Source: Trichomonas vaginalis G3
Lineage: Eukaryota > Parabasalia > Trichomonadida > Trichomonadidae
Length of the DNA: 64,000 bases
Direction of reading: 5' to 3'
Assembly (NCBI RefSeq): GCF_026262505.1
Contig: NC_067203.1
Location: forward strand, 7,192,001-7,256,000
The notes beneath the pieces are model-generated. The model searched no databases and was not told where the DNA came from. It saw only the letters and a program-made list of their open reading frames with translations. A program made the position numbers and the translations under genes. Shown one piece after another: positions 18,597-29,000 of the stretch (positions within the stretch are counted from its first letter, which is position 1; each line of letters starts with the position of its first letter).

Positions 18597-21500
18597 ATGA
18601 AGCACCGATTATCTGTTGATAATGAAGATATGAATAAATTATCAACAGAGTACATTTTAAATTTTGTTGATAGTCTCCCTTCTGTTGGGCACGATGTTTC
18701 CAGTTGGAGAGATTGTGTTTTCATCTTATTTTTGTACTATCAAAAATTTACAAAATCATCTACTGCACTTCAGATCATATTTTCGATCTGGTCCAATATT
18801 CAACTATTTGCAGCTACCAATACTCTACCTTTGATTCTTTCAATTGTCGACAATAAACAAGATATCACATCAAATACATTATTTGCGATTCTGATGCTAT
18901 TTATACCAAATTCACTAGATCAATCAAGTATCTACTATATTGGAACTTTGCAATTGTTCGTTTTCATTTGTATTTTCATTTTCAACATTTCAGTATATCG
19001 AATCAAGAAACTTAAGTCATTCAATTCATGGCAAATATGTTTTTCGTATGTGTTTTCTTTTGAAGTTTCTCGAATCTTATTATTACCGGATATGATTTTT
19101 GTTTCTAGAGCATTTATCGGCAGTATTTCAGGTATTTACTCATTTTCCATATTTAATGTTACTCAACTGATCATTTTAGCTTTTCATATCAGATTGTGCT
19201 ATTTTGCATCTTTATTTCATTTTTCTTATTTCAAGACGCCAAAAATACCACGAGTTATGCTGATTCTACCAGAAAATATACAGATTTATGTTCTCCCTAT
19301 TGTTGGATGGGGTTGTTATTCGCTTGGAAATCGAATTCAAGGTTGTGCAACAGTATTTATTTTCTCGTTCCTCCTTGGTATAATTTACCTATGCTTTGGT
19401 GCCTATCCGAAATCATTCAGAAACGTAATAGATCCGCTTTCAATGGCAATTGGATTTTTACTCTTCTTCGAAACATGTGCAGGGGTAGTTTTAGCACTGG
19501 AATTGAACAGGCTCAGCTATACATATTTCATTATGGCATCATTGGTCATTGCTTTAGGCATCTATTTGATAATATTAAAATTTGAAAAGAATATTTACAA
19601 ACACTACAAGAGAAAACTTAATTCTGTCGAGAAATTTGAGGATTTACATATAAAAAACTCATCAGTTTTCCAAAAATACCTATGTGTTGCATATAATACT
19701 CATCATAAGTTTTTACTTGACGGCACAATGATCAAATACGCTTGTGATAAATTCCATGATATCCATACATATCACATGCTTCTCAGATTGGCTCTAACTC
19801 TTCCTTTGGATACACCAAATCTCGATTTAATTGAGATTAACGCGTCCGCTATCATTATGAGCTATACAACGCTTGCATACTCTATCTTTGAGTATAAGAC
19901 AGTTCAAGCATGGCGACAAGACTTCATGGATGCGTTAAGTGCCGAAAATATCATTACAACAAATAAATTTGTCAAAAACTTTACAAAAATCGCATTTTCT
20001 TATGCGAGTTTTATACAAAGAGAAGGATCAAAGTCATCATTTGTTTTCGGCCAAGCTCTCAGTGAGATTGCAACTATACTTCAATCACATATTGACAGAT
20101 GGTTGTTGTTTCATCCGACAAGGACACAAGTCCTCAAAACTGCTGCATATTTCTATGAGCATTGTTTCTTAGATAAAGGCAAAGCAAGGGAACTGACTCA
20201 ACAAATCAATTTATACGATTATTTCACGATGTTATTACCTAATTGGCGTGAAATACAAACAATCAAAAAGTATCCAATTGATTTGTCAAAATACGAAAAT
20301 ATTGTTGAAACAGGACAAACGAATAATGTCCCTCCAAGTGAAGATGTAACAGATTCAACAGCACAAACAGATAAACTACTTGCAAATGATATTGTTTATT
20401 CTGAAACTCGTTCGTGTTTGAATATTAATTTTGTCATTATTTTGTTGTGTTTGGCTGGTTTGATTCCTTTCATTACAATGATTTATTTGACATGTAGAAG
20501 TTACCAAAAAGACTTCAGAGCTCTTGTTTTAATGACAGACTATTGGTCACAACATGTTTATTATGTTGTAGGAATGATTGTTTATGGATTAGAACCTGGT
20601 TATGATACAAATTTCACTTCAGAAGATAGATCTCATGTTTCTAAATTTATTAATGAATTTGCTGTTGCTTATTCTACTTATTACACGAAAATAATGTTGT
20701 TGTTAAACTACTACAGGAATTTGAACAGAACATGTTCTCATCTCTATACAACACAGTATTTTCCATCAAGAACTTTGGCAGGAAGTCCAAGATTTTACAA
20801 TTTTGCCTCAATGATGAGAAAAATTTTGGCATCAGTGAAAGAAGCATATCCAGATCAATCATCAAACAGATCAACAATAGAAGAAACAAATTTTGTTGTT
20901 GAAATGTTTACGAATGCTTCTGATTATTTCGCAATTTTCTTGCAAGATTACTATAAATGTCTTGATGATTCATATGAAGTATCTAAGAGTGATATTTATT
21001 ATTGGTCATATACATGGGGAAGTATTATTCTTGTTGTTTGTTTCTTAATTCTTTTGTTTTGTTGTTATATGAATTGGATATTGCGAAAAATGAATGAATC
21101 ATTCAATAAAATTGATTCATCCAATGCATCAAGACTAATGGAAGTTAATCTAAGTCAAAGATATCATAGTGTTTCATATTATATTTCTATGATTTTGATT
21201 TTCTCTTTTATGGTTTTTATCGTTATCGTTGTTTCATTAATTGCAAATAGATTGATAATGCTTGAGTTGCAGAAGACAACACAAGAAGTAACAACTAATG
21301 ATTTAACAGATATTGGCTTGATGGGTGTTATTGGAACAGCTTTAAGTTCATTGGAAATTTCAAATATGTCAGTGAATGTTTCGAGATATCAATTGATTAA
21401 AAACATTGTAGCGGTAACAAGTATCTGGTTCCCTAATGATGAAAAATGGGGATACAACAATGAATCATCTAATGCTTTGTATGATATTATGGTCTCTGTA

Positions 21501-22655
21501 ATGAACCAAATGAATGGTTTGACAATTGAATATAACAGAACTAAAAACCAAATCGCAAGACATGAATATAATGAAAGATTGAGACCAATGTTTAAAGAAA
21601 GAGTTGATAATAGGACATTGAAATACTATGAGAAATCGAAATATGTAAGTATAATTAATGGCCAGCTTCAAGCTATATTGTTTTCTACTATAACTTTGTT
21701 GTTTTTCGTAATTGGAGTATTAATTGTCAGTTTCACGAAATCAGTTATTTTCACTGAATTCATTTTGAAATTAATTCCTTATGTTCATCAGCAAACAGAT
21801 ACTAATACACAAGATGCATTGCGTGTAGCAAGTTCTTATGATAGTCGTTTGTTGTTGGATATTTTGGGAGTTCCTGGAGCTTTGATTGATGAAAACAATT
21901 TGATTTTGTATGTCAACCACGAATGGATGACAATTTTCACTGGAACGCAATCAACATTTGTTGGTATCAATTACCAGATATATGCAGGACGTGATCCTGA
22001 TATTGTTATATATGATACATTTGAAAATAATAGAATTGTTTCGATTGGAAGATCAAAGAGAATCATGAAATTGAGAAAGCAAATTAATTTGATGGAAGAA
22101 GAATATGAAAAACTCAATCAATCAACAAAACCTAATAATGTATTAACAGAAGAACAAAAAGACAAGAAAGTAGTATGTGCAAGTTTATCTGTCATTTCTT
22201 ACAACTTACAAAATGAAGATATTGATTTAATCAGGAATTTCACTGATTTACTCTTCAATTTAATCTCCCAGGAAATGGAGAATTTAGAAGATGCGAAATT
22301 ATTCATGTGGTCGTATTCCGATATAACAATTGCTTTCGGATTTGATTCTGATAACTTAATATTGTCTGCTTTGCAAGCCATACACTTGATATCAGTTTGT
22401 ACGCAGTTCATTATTGAAACTGAAGATTTCTATGGTTTATATTGTTCATCTTCTTTGATGATTGGAAAGATTGATGAAAAATTTGATGGAACTAAATGTA
22501 GATCATGGAGAATTCCTAATTCTATAACATTGTCAGCTGATGTCGCTGGTTTGATATCGAATTACATCGCTGATATGACATATATATTAGATAATGATAT
22601 AGCAATCATCATCTTAGAAGGAACTGATGATGAAGATGAAGATTCTGATTATTGA
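18597..22655 (+). CDS. Multi-pass membrane protein with PAS and degenerate cyclase-like domain
   Basis: A 1352-residue protein. The N-terminal third has about ten membrane segments. A soluble stretch follows, then a membrane segment near residue 610, a large loop with N-glycosylation sites, and three more membrane segments (for example YYISMILIFSFMVFIVIVV). After the last one come a PAS-like domain (about 1084-1150; GVPGALIDENNLILYVNHEW) and a C-terminal domain (about 1190-1340) with the length and pattern of a class III nucleotide cyclase. Trichomonads have a large family of such membrane cyclases. The usual metal-binding FxDIxGF-type motif is not visible here (VVCASLSVISYN instead), so this member may sense or scaffold rather than make cyclic nucleotides. 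The start was chosen at MKHRLSVDNED because of the initiator upstream. Confidence 0.75.
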   Translation: MKHRLSVDNEDMNKLSTEYILNFVDSLPSVGHDVSSWRDCVFILFLYYQKFTKSSTALQIIFSIWSNIQLFAATNTLPLILSIVDNKQDITSNTLFAILMLFIPNSLDQSSIYYIGTLQLFVFICIFIFNISVYRIKKLKSFNSWQICFSYVFSFEVSRILLLPDMIFVSRAFIGSISGIYSFSIFNVTQLIILAFHIRLCYFASLFHFSYFKTPKIPRVMLILPENIQIYVLPIVGWGCYSLGNRIQGCATVFIFSFLLGIIYLCFGAYPKSFRNVIDPLSMAIGFLLFFETCAGVVLALELNRLSYTYFIMASLVIALGIYLIILKFEKNIYKHYKRKLNSVEKFEDLHIKNSSVFQKYLCVAYNTHHKFLLDGTMIKYACDKFHDIHTYHMLLRLALTLPLDTPNLDLIEINASAIIMSYTTLAYSIFEYKTVQAWRQDFMDALSAENIITTNKFVKNFTKIAFSYASFIQREGSKSSFVFGQALSEIATILQSHIDRWLLFHPTRTQVLKTAAYFYEHCFLDKGKARELTQQINLYDYFTMLLPNWREIQTIKKYPIDLSKYENIVETGQTNNVPPSEDVTDSTAQTDKLLANDIVYSETRSCLNINFVIILLCLAGLIPFITMIYLTCRSYQKDFRALVLMTDYWSQHVYYVVGMIVYGLEPGYDTNFTSEDRSHVSKFINEFAVAYSTYYTKIMLLLNYYRNLNRTCSHLYTTQYFPSRTLAGSPRFYNFASMMRKILASVKEAYPDQSSNRSTIEETNFVVEMFTNASDYFAIFLQDYYKCLDDSYEVSKSDIYYWSYTWGSIILVVCFLILLFCCYMNWILRKMNESFNKIDSSNASRLMEVNLSQRYHSVSYYISMILIFSFMVFIVIVVSLIANRLIMLELQKTTQEVTTNDLTDIGLMGVIGTALSSLEISNMSVNVSRYQLIKNIVAVTSIWFPNDEKWGYNNESSNALYDIMVSVMNQMNGLTIEYNRTKNQIARHEYNERLRPMFKERVDNRTLKYYEKSKYVSIINGQLQAILFSTITLLFFVIGVLIVSFTKSVIFTEFILKLIPYVHQQTDTNTQDALRVASSYDSRLLLDILGVPGALIDENNLILYVNHEWMTIFTGTQSTFVGINYQIYAGRDPDIVIYDTFENNRIVSIGRSKRIMKLRKQINLMEEEYEKLNQSTKPNNVLTEEQKDKKVVCASLSVISYNLQNEDIDLIRNFTDLLFNLISQEMENLEDAKLFMWSYSDITIAFGFDSDNLILSALQAIHLISVCTQFIIETEDFYGLYCSSSLMIGKIDEKFDGTKCRSWRIPNSITLSADVAGLISNYIADMTYILDNDIAIIILEGTDDEDEDSDY

Positions 22656-23029
22656 GTTATATTTTTATATTGTTATTATTTGTATTTATAAATTGTTTGA
22701 TATTATTATAGAGTAAAATATTTTTCATATGTAAGATACAGTAGTTATGCTTAATCCAATAACAATGCTTTATCTGGGAAATTATTTGAACTCAATGAAG
22801 AAATCTAATCATTGAATTTATTATTACTTATATTGGATAGGCGATTTAGTTAAAATCTCGTTTATGATTTTAAATGAGGATTTTACTTTATCTAAAGCAG
22901 ACATTTCACCCATTTTCAATGAATATACGATATTATGACAAATATTTCATAAATATGTTATATAAATATTATCATGTTAATGAAGCGTATAGCAGGCTTG
23001 ATAAAATGATATATGTACATTTGATTAAT
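22656..23029. other. Intergenic region
   Basis: AT-rich sequence after the cyclase-like gene. A short open frame (22874-23056) runs into the adjacent mobile element and shows no family features, so I do not call it a gene. Confidence 0.5.
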
Positions 23030-23033
23030 TTAA

Positions 23034-24124
23034 GGGTCCACTGTAAGGCCAAATAAGGCCTATCGTCGTCCCAAAAATATTGCTCAAGATGGTGTTTTTA
23101 CTAAGGCCCAAAACTTAAAAAAACACAAAAAAATTAACTTTACTCTTTTGAGATCCTTATCAGATGTGCAACAATTTGATGCAGTATCGCAATTCGAATC
23201 CGATTTTTTAATGTAGATGTACTCTAACATTCTTGAAAAAATGCAAAATGATATTAATCAAGCTTTTCATTTCTGTATCATACACGAAACAAAATCATTT
23301 ATTATACTAAAATTTATCAAAGTTTGAATAATGAAAAAAATAATATCTAAATTTTACATTGAGTCGGCTATTGATATGGTCAATATTAAATCGTTTAAAA
23401 ATGGGCATTGGCCAGAATAATACCCACTAAAATACACATTTTTTTAAATTTTATCAATTTGTTTTGGTATATCTTTATGATAATGAATAAAATGCTTCTC
23501 TTTCATAAGTCAATACATAATTTATGCTGAAACACAAAAAATAACACGAAAATTTTGGCCAACATTTCAAACGAAGGATAATGCTTTGAATATATAAACA
23601 ATAATACTTTGTCTAGAGAATTAAATTTGTGCTATCCAATTGTCAATTCTTTGACTTTTTTATAAAATGCACGATATTCCGGCATTAGCCTCAATAAATA
23701 TAAACTACATGCATCACAATATTAGGATGTAATGGCATTAAAGCGAATTTCCTAATTTCTTCTCAATTAAATTCCTAGAAAAACTTAGGAATTAATGATT
23801 GGAAATAGGTCAAAAAATTCCTAATATAAAATTTATACTTAAATTAAAATCAAAATTCGAAAATATCTATTTTTCAAAACACGCATCCAGAAGCGAAAAA
23901 ATTCGAAAAACTCATGTTCTTATAAAACTCGCTGATTTTGCAATTTTTATGTGATTTGAAGTGATAGAATGTATTATCATCTTACTAAAACATATACTTT
24001 ATTGTTACATTCACAAAATATTAATCAGAACACTAGGAAAAGTGGATTTTCGAAAAAAGACGATAACGATTATTTGCAAATCGCCTCTCAATTTTGAGAG
24101 ACTTTCAATTTTTACAGTGGACCC
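23034..24124. mobile_element. TTAA-flanked non-autonomous DNA transposon
   Basis: 13-bp terminal inverted repeats, GGGTCCACTGTAA, lie at 23034-23046 and 24112-24124. Both are flanked by TTAA (23030-23033 and 24125-24128), the target duplication of piggyBac and Kolobok elements. A TA duplication with an AGGGTCC... end is an equally valid reading and would suggest a Tc1/mariner relative. The 1.09-kb interior has no long open frame. Confidence 0.65.
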
Positions 24125-24211
24125 TTAATTATCGATTTAAAAGCATGATTCTTATTGAAGCTTTTGTTGTGATACAACAAAACATCAATTGAAAATATAG
24201 AGTTCGGTTGC

Positions 24212-24289
24212 TTGTCAAATATAAATGGATTGTACCAACTTTTGTATTTATATTTGACAATTTATATTTGACAATTTGACATTGTCAAA
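24212..24289. promoter_or_regulatory. Cluster of TTGTCAAAT dyads before lectin gene
   Basis: Within 80 bp are a 15-bp inverted repeat (24212-24226 with 24246-24260), another ATATTTGACAA copy (24264-24274), and the near-perfect palindrome TTTGACATTGTCAAA (24275-24289). They end nine bases before the ATG at 24298. This looks like a regulatory cluster, but the binding factor is unknown. Confidence 0.45.
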
Positions 24290-24297
24290 AATTACAA

Positions 24298-25593
24298 ATG
24301 TTTCAACTCTTGCTTTCTTTTTCTGCAGCTAAAACTGTAGCAGATGTAGCCCCTCCATATCAATTGGATAAAAACGGTAAAATTGGATTGTGGGAGTACT
24401 CTGGAGCCACTGTTCCAACTGATGAAGGAATTATCGTTGTCCCACCACTCCAACATAGAAAAGGTTGCCTTTGGACTGATGTTGAGATACCATCCGATAC
24501 AATGTGGTTAATAAATTACACATTGCAGATTCCGCGTGTTGAAGGTGGCCAATTTGGCTTCTGGTTCATTTCTAAATACGGCGCGCAAGGTAATCTTGCA
24601 GGTGGTCCACAGAAGTTCGATGGTATTGCTATATTGGCTCAAGTTGCTCAGAAAGAAGACGGAAAATTCGGATTTTACTTGAACTATTTTGAAAACGACG
24701 GTACAAAAGCAATCAACCCAGAAGATATTTCAAAGAATGGAGTATTTGTCGATTTCTCACGCAGAGCTCCATTCCAAATCTCAATTCAATTCTTGAAAAA
24801 TAAAATCGGAGTTTATTCGCCAATGCACACTATTAACAAAGGAATTATCCTTGAAGCATTCCTCAAACGCGATATATCACAGAATTACATCGGTATGACC
24901 GCTCAAACCGATTATTATACGATGAGATTAGATTTACTCGATATTAAGTTCGATGTCAATCTCAAAACCGCAGCAAGGCATTCAGCAACAATGAAAACAT
25001 CTCCACATTCAGCTAAATACCAGCCATCAGTAAGTCGCCACCTCAGAAACAGTAATTATAACCTTACTCTCAAAGAAGCCGACGAATTCGAGAAAAACCA
25101 AGGTATCGTTAACGACGAAAAGAATATCTACCAATTACTTGACGTTATCGAAGAGATAAATAAGGCCAATTTCGATGTAGCGTCATTCAGTGAATTGAAC
25201 GCTTTCATTCGTAATAATATCCTTAATTACACTCAGAAATGGCAGAAGCGTACAGTAAAATTGGTCGAAAGAGTACAAAATACACGCGATATTGCATCTT
25301 CCGCTTTTAATTACACCCATCAGATGATGGAGCTCTTCAGAGACACAATGTCAGTATCTGTGTCCAAGGCGAACTCTAAAATCCACGATATGAATGCTCT
25401 TCTCAACGAAATCGGCGCAAGAGGCGTAGATGAGAACAGAGAACTTCAGGAAATGGCCAATGAGGTCAACAAGCACTCCATTGGTTCGTATTTGATGTAC
25501 GCAGCTATTGCTGAAGTAGTTGGAATTTTAATTTTATTAATTTCTGCAATGACATGTGGCAAGAACTATGTATATGGATCCCTTAGGAACTAA
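24298..25593 (+). CDS. L-type lectin cargo receptor (ERGIC-53/VIP36-like)
   Basis: A 431-residue type I membrane protein. L-type lectins bind high-mannose glycans on secretory proteins and move them between ER and Golgi. A short signal-like N-terminus is followed by the lectin fold (about 20-220): YQLDKNGKIGLWEYSGAT, GGQFGFWFISKYG, and FDGIAILAQ, typical of this family. Residues about 255-395 are helical and probably form the oligomerising coiled coil. A membrane segment (YAAIAEVVGILILLISAMTC) and a short tail, CGKNYVYGSLRN, follow. The tail lacks a KKXX or FF export signal, so trafficking must use something else. No intron is seen. The ATG is preceded by TCAAAAATT, a weak initiator match. 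Confidence 0.85.
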   Translation: MFQLLLSFSAAKTVADVAPPYQLDKNGKIGLWEYSGATVPTDEGIIVVPPLQHRKGCLWTDVEIPSDTMWLINYTLQIPRVEGGQFGFWFISKYGAQGNLAGGPQKFDGIAILAQVAQKEDGKFGFYLNYFENDGTKAINPEDISKNGVFVDFSRRAPFQISIQFLKNKIGVYSPMHTINKGIILEAFLKRDISQNYIGMTAQTDYYTMRLDLLDIKFDVNLKTAARHSATMKTSPHSAKYQPSVSRHLRNSNYNLTLKEADEFEKNQGIVNDEKNIYQLLDVIEEINKANFDVASFSELNAFIRNNILNYTQKWQKRTVKLVERVQNTRDIASSAFNYTHQMMELFRDTMSVSVSKANSKIHDMNALLNEIGARGVDENRELQEMANEVNKHSIGSYLMYAAIAEVVGILILLISAMTCGKNYVYGSLRN

Positions 25594-26042
25594 TATAATA
25601 TATATCTATACTATTTTTAAATTTTTGTATCAATAAAAAAAATATTTTTTTGAAATATGAAAGAATTTATAAAATTGTACACAAAATGAGTATGGCATTA
25701 TCAATAAATAATAAATATGCATATAAATCAGAATACATTTCTTTTAAATTTTTTTATGTCTGATCAAGACATCTATCCAAATAAATTCAATGAATTGTAA
25801 ATATTTGCACTGATGGTATGCCCAAGATGATTGTATCCGGATCACGCGATCAAGCAAAATAGCCTTGTTGAGAATGTTACAGTGGAGAACTATAGATTGG
25901 TATTTAATTGGAATTATGATGATAAGAACCCATTTATTACTGAAATATCAGAAGAATAGAATTTTCATTCATGCACATAAAAGTGACAATTTTAATTAAA
26001 CGTCTTTTTAAAATTTGATCATCACTTTTTATACTCTGGGTG
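25594..26042. other. Intergenic region
   Basis: AT-rich spacer. Near its end are AAAAGTGACA and TCACTTTT repeats (25977-26050), the same short motif as at positions 50-63 and 4411-4424. No gene is visible. Confidence 0.5.
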
Positions 26043-26047
26043 TCACT
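26043..26047 (+). promoter_or_regulatory. Initiator TCACT of the HYDIN-like gene
   Basis: TCACT with its A 21 bases before the ATG at 26066 matches the trichomonad initiator. TCATA directly at the ATG is a second match but would leave almost no leader. Confidence 0.55.
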
Positions 26048-26065
26048 TTTTTACTACGTTATCAT

Positions 26066-29000
26066 ATGAAAGTGATCAGGATTGAGCCATCCTGCATTAC
26101 TTTCCCAAATACTTATATATCAGCAGTATCGCAATACACCCTCACAATATATAATGATGGCGAAGATACAAATACTCTTACTTGGAGAAGATATTCAACC
26201 ACATCTGAAGAAGAAAAAGTATCAGAAAAGTTTATCGAGGAAGATTCTACAGACAGAAACGAAAAAGTTGAAAGTCTGCAGTATTTATCCGAAATTTTCG
26301 TAGTTGATCAAAAACCATTTGAAGTTTGGCCACATAGCTCTAAACAAATACTAGTTAAATACCAGCCACAACTCGCTCAACCATATAACGAAACAGCTTA
26401 CCTTCAATCTAATAAATTTGATGAGAGAATACCAGTGCAATTTACAGGTTTAGGACTTCCACCCGATGCAGTCTTTAACGTTAGTGCTGTTAACATCGGA
26501 CATGTAGTCTTGGATAGTGTTCTCGATTATAAGATCGTTTTACAGAATGTAGGTCAAGTTGACGTCGATTTTAAATATAATAACGATCCAAGTCGATATT
26601 TTGTCTTCAATCCATCGTCAGGACATATTCCTATTGGTGCGTCTAAAGAAATTATCGCGACATTTACGGCAAATTTTGTTGGTTCGTTCAATGAAGATTT
26701 TGAATTCAAAATTAAAGGGGCAGTCAAGAACTTTCCAAGAGTTAACTTCTATGGAAGGGTTGTTGGTCCTTCTTATACAATAAATACCAAAGCAATTACT
26801 TTTGGCGACGTTTCTTTCGGATTTATTCATACAAAAACATTCGAAATCGAAAATAAATCAGATATTCCATTCGATTATACATTTGTACTTGAATACAATG
26901 GCGATTTTAGCGGAAGAGAGTTCGCAATTACGCCAATTTCAGAAACAATCGGAAAATACGGAAAACAAACTGTAAAAGTGGAATTTATTCCAACTAAAAT
27001 ACAAAAATACAATCTCAAAATGCATATGAACATCGCACGACTTGGACAAAACCTTGTTTCGATTCCAATTTCAGCAAATTGCATTTCACCAGAAATTTTA
27101 CTTACAAACGCAACTGTCGATCTCGGAAACGTATTCATTGGCTATCAGTACACTGGCTCTGTTACTTTAGTCGATAATACTGAATTTCCAGCAAAATTCG
27201 AATTTGTTGACACGAACGACTCTTCAAAACTACAAGCTGACATCGAAATTGTCAAGCACAATGGACAAATTGATGCCCGCTCCAAGACGGACTTCCAATT
27301 CAAGTTCACTCCCCTTCAACTTGGACCATTAAACATTGTTCAGTACATAAACATCCTTGGCAGTGCCGACAAACCACTTTCCTATTGTATAAAAGCTGTT
27401 GGCATTGGTCCAGCCATTTCTCTCAGCCAGCAGCAGCTTTCTTGGGGATCAATCCCTGTTCTCAAGAAATACAACCAAAAACTTGTTCTTACAAACAACG
27501 GAAAAATCGTTGCCAATTTCAAGGCATCGGTTGAGAGTGAACAAAGTGTTTTCTCATTAAACACATTAAGAGGAACAATCAAACCAAACGAGTCGACAAC
27601 AATAGAAGTCACCGCTTTCCTCGATGACAACACAGAATTCAAAGGAAAACTCATTTTTGAATTCGAAAACTTGACACCAATCATTGTTCCTTTGAAAGCA
27701 AAAGGTGTTGGAACAGCTGTTAGTGCAAGTATTCCTATGGATACAATTGATTTCGGATACATTTACGCCAACCAACAGATCACAAAAACAATAACATTCA
27801 CGAATAAAGGAAGGAAACCACAAGAAATCAGATTCACTTTGACGAAACCTAGATTAGAAACAGAAGACAAAAACTGTTTCTCGTTCAAAGTCATTCCTGA
27901 TTCAGAAGTGATTGAAAAGAATGAATCAGCGGAATTCACAATTGTCATGAGTTGCACGAAACCTGTTGGTTTTTCAATGAACATGCAAGTGAATTCATCT
28001 CAAGGAAGACAAAGAGAAGAATTGTTTTCTCCTATGGTTAAAGGAACATTTGTCAAACCAAATGTTACTTTCTCAACACAGAACCTGGAATTTAAACATC
28101 TCCATGATATTCTAAAAGAAAAAGAATATCTGGAAATGACAGGACAAAAAGTTCCTTCACAAGCTTTGTTGACTGATGAAGAGAAAGAATTAGCAATAAC
28201 TAATAATTCCAAACTTCCTTTGACGATGACAATTGATTGTCCTGAACCTTTCTCGAGTTCTTTAAATACTTTCACGTTGCAACCAAAAGAATCTGTGAAT
28301 TGCATTGTTACGTTTTCAACAGCGTTCAAAACAGATTTTGCATGTGAAACAATATTAAAGAAACTCAATATTTCTTTGAAGGATTTACCACAGAAATTAA
28401 CTGTTAACTTGAAAGGACAAATTGTATTTCCAAACATCGATTTCAATCCAACTGGTTCTGTTGTTTTCGGTTCGATGTTGAAGAACACTGAACAAACTAA
28501 AAACATCGTGTTAAAGAATCCAACGGAACTCCCTGCAACTTTGGAATGGGAATTGATGCCTACAGGAGATTCAAAAGTAGATTTGTCGAAGATTTTCGAT
28601 ATTTATCCAATAAGATCAACAATTCCTCCTGGAGGAGAAGATACAATGCATTTCTCTTTCTTCGCAATGAATAACCAAGGAGCGAATGTTACTTACGAAG
28701 CAAACGCTGTCTGCAAAGTCGAAGGAGGTCCTGAATATTCAATACCTTTGTTTGGTGGCTCAGCAGACATTTCTTACACAATTGAACCTTTACAGTTGAA
28801 TTTCGGAAAGAAATCATATTTGACACCAATTACTTCATCAATAAACTTCACGAATACATGTGAAGTTCCTTTGAAATTTGCTGTAAGAGTTCCTAAAGCA
28901 TGCAAATTAAATCAACTATCATTTACTCCATGCGAAGGAACATTAGAACCACACCAAACAATACAATTAGGTATAAATATCATTACAGGAATGCCAATTG

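Noticed and set aside
22874-23056. 60-residue plus-strand frame
   Set aside because: It is short, crosses into a mobile element end and shows no family features or initiator.
26015-26065. Extended N-terminus of the HYDIN-like protein from a TTG
   Set aside because: The ATG at 26066 has an initiator at a suitable distance and starts a normal ASH domain; the extension contains the initiator itself.
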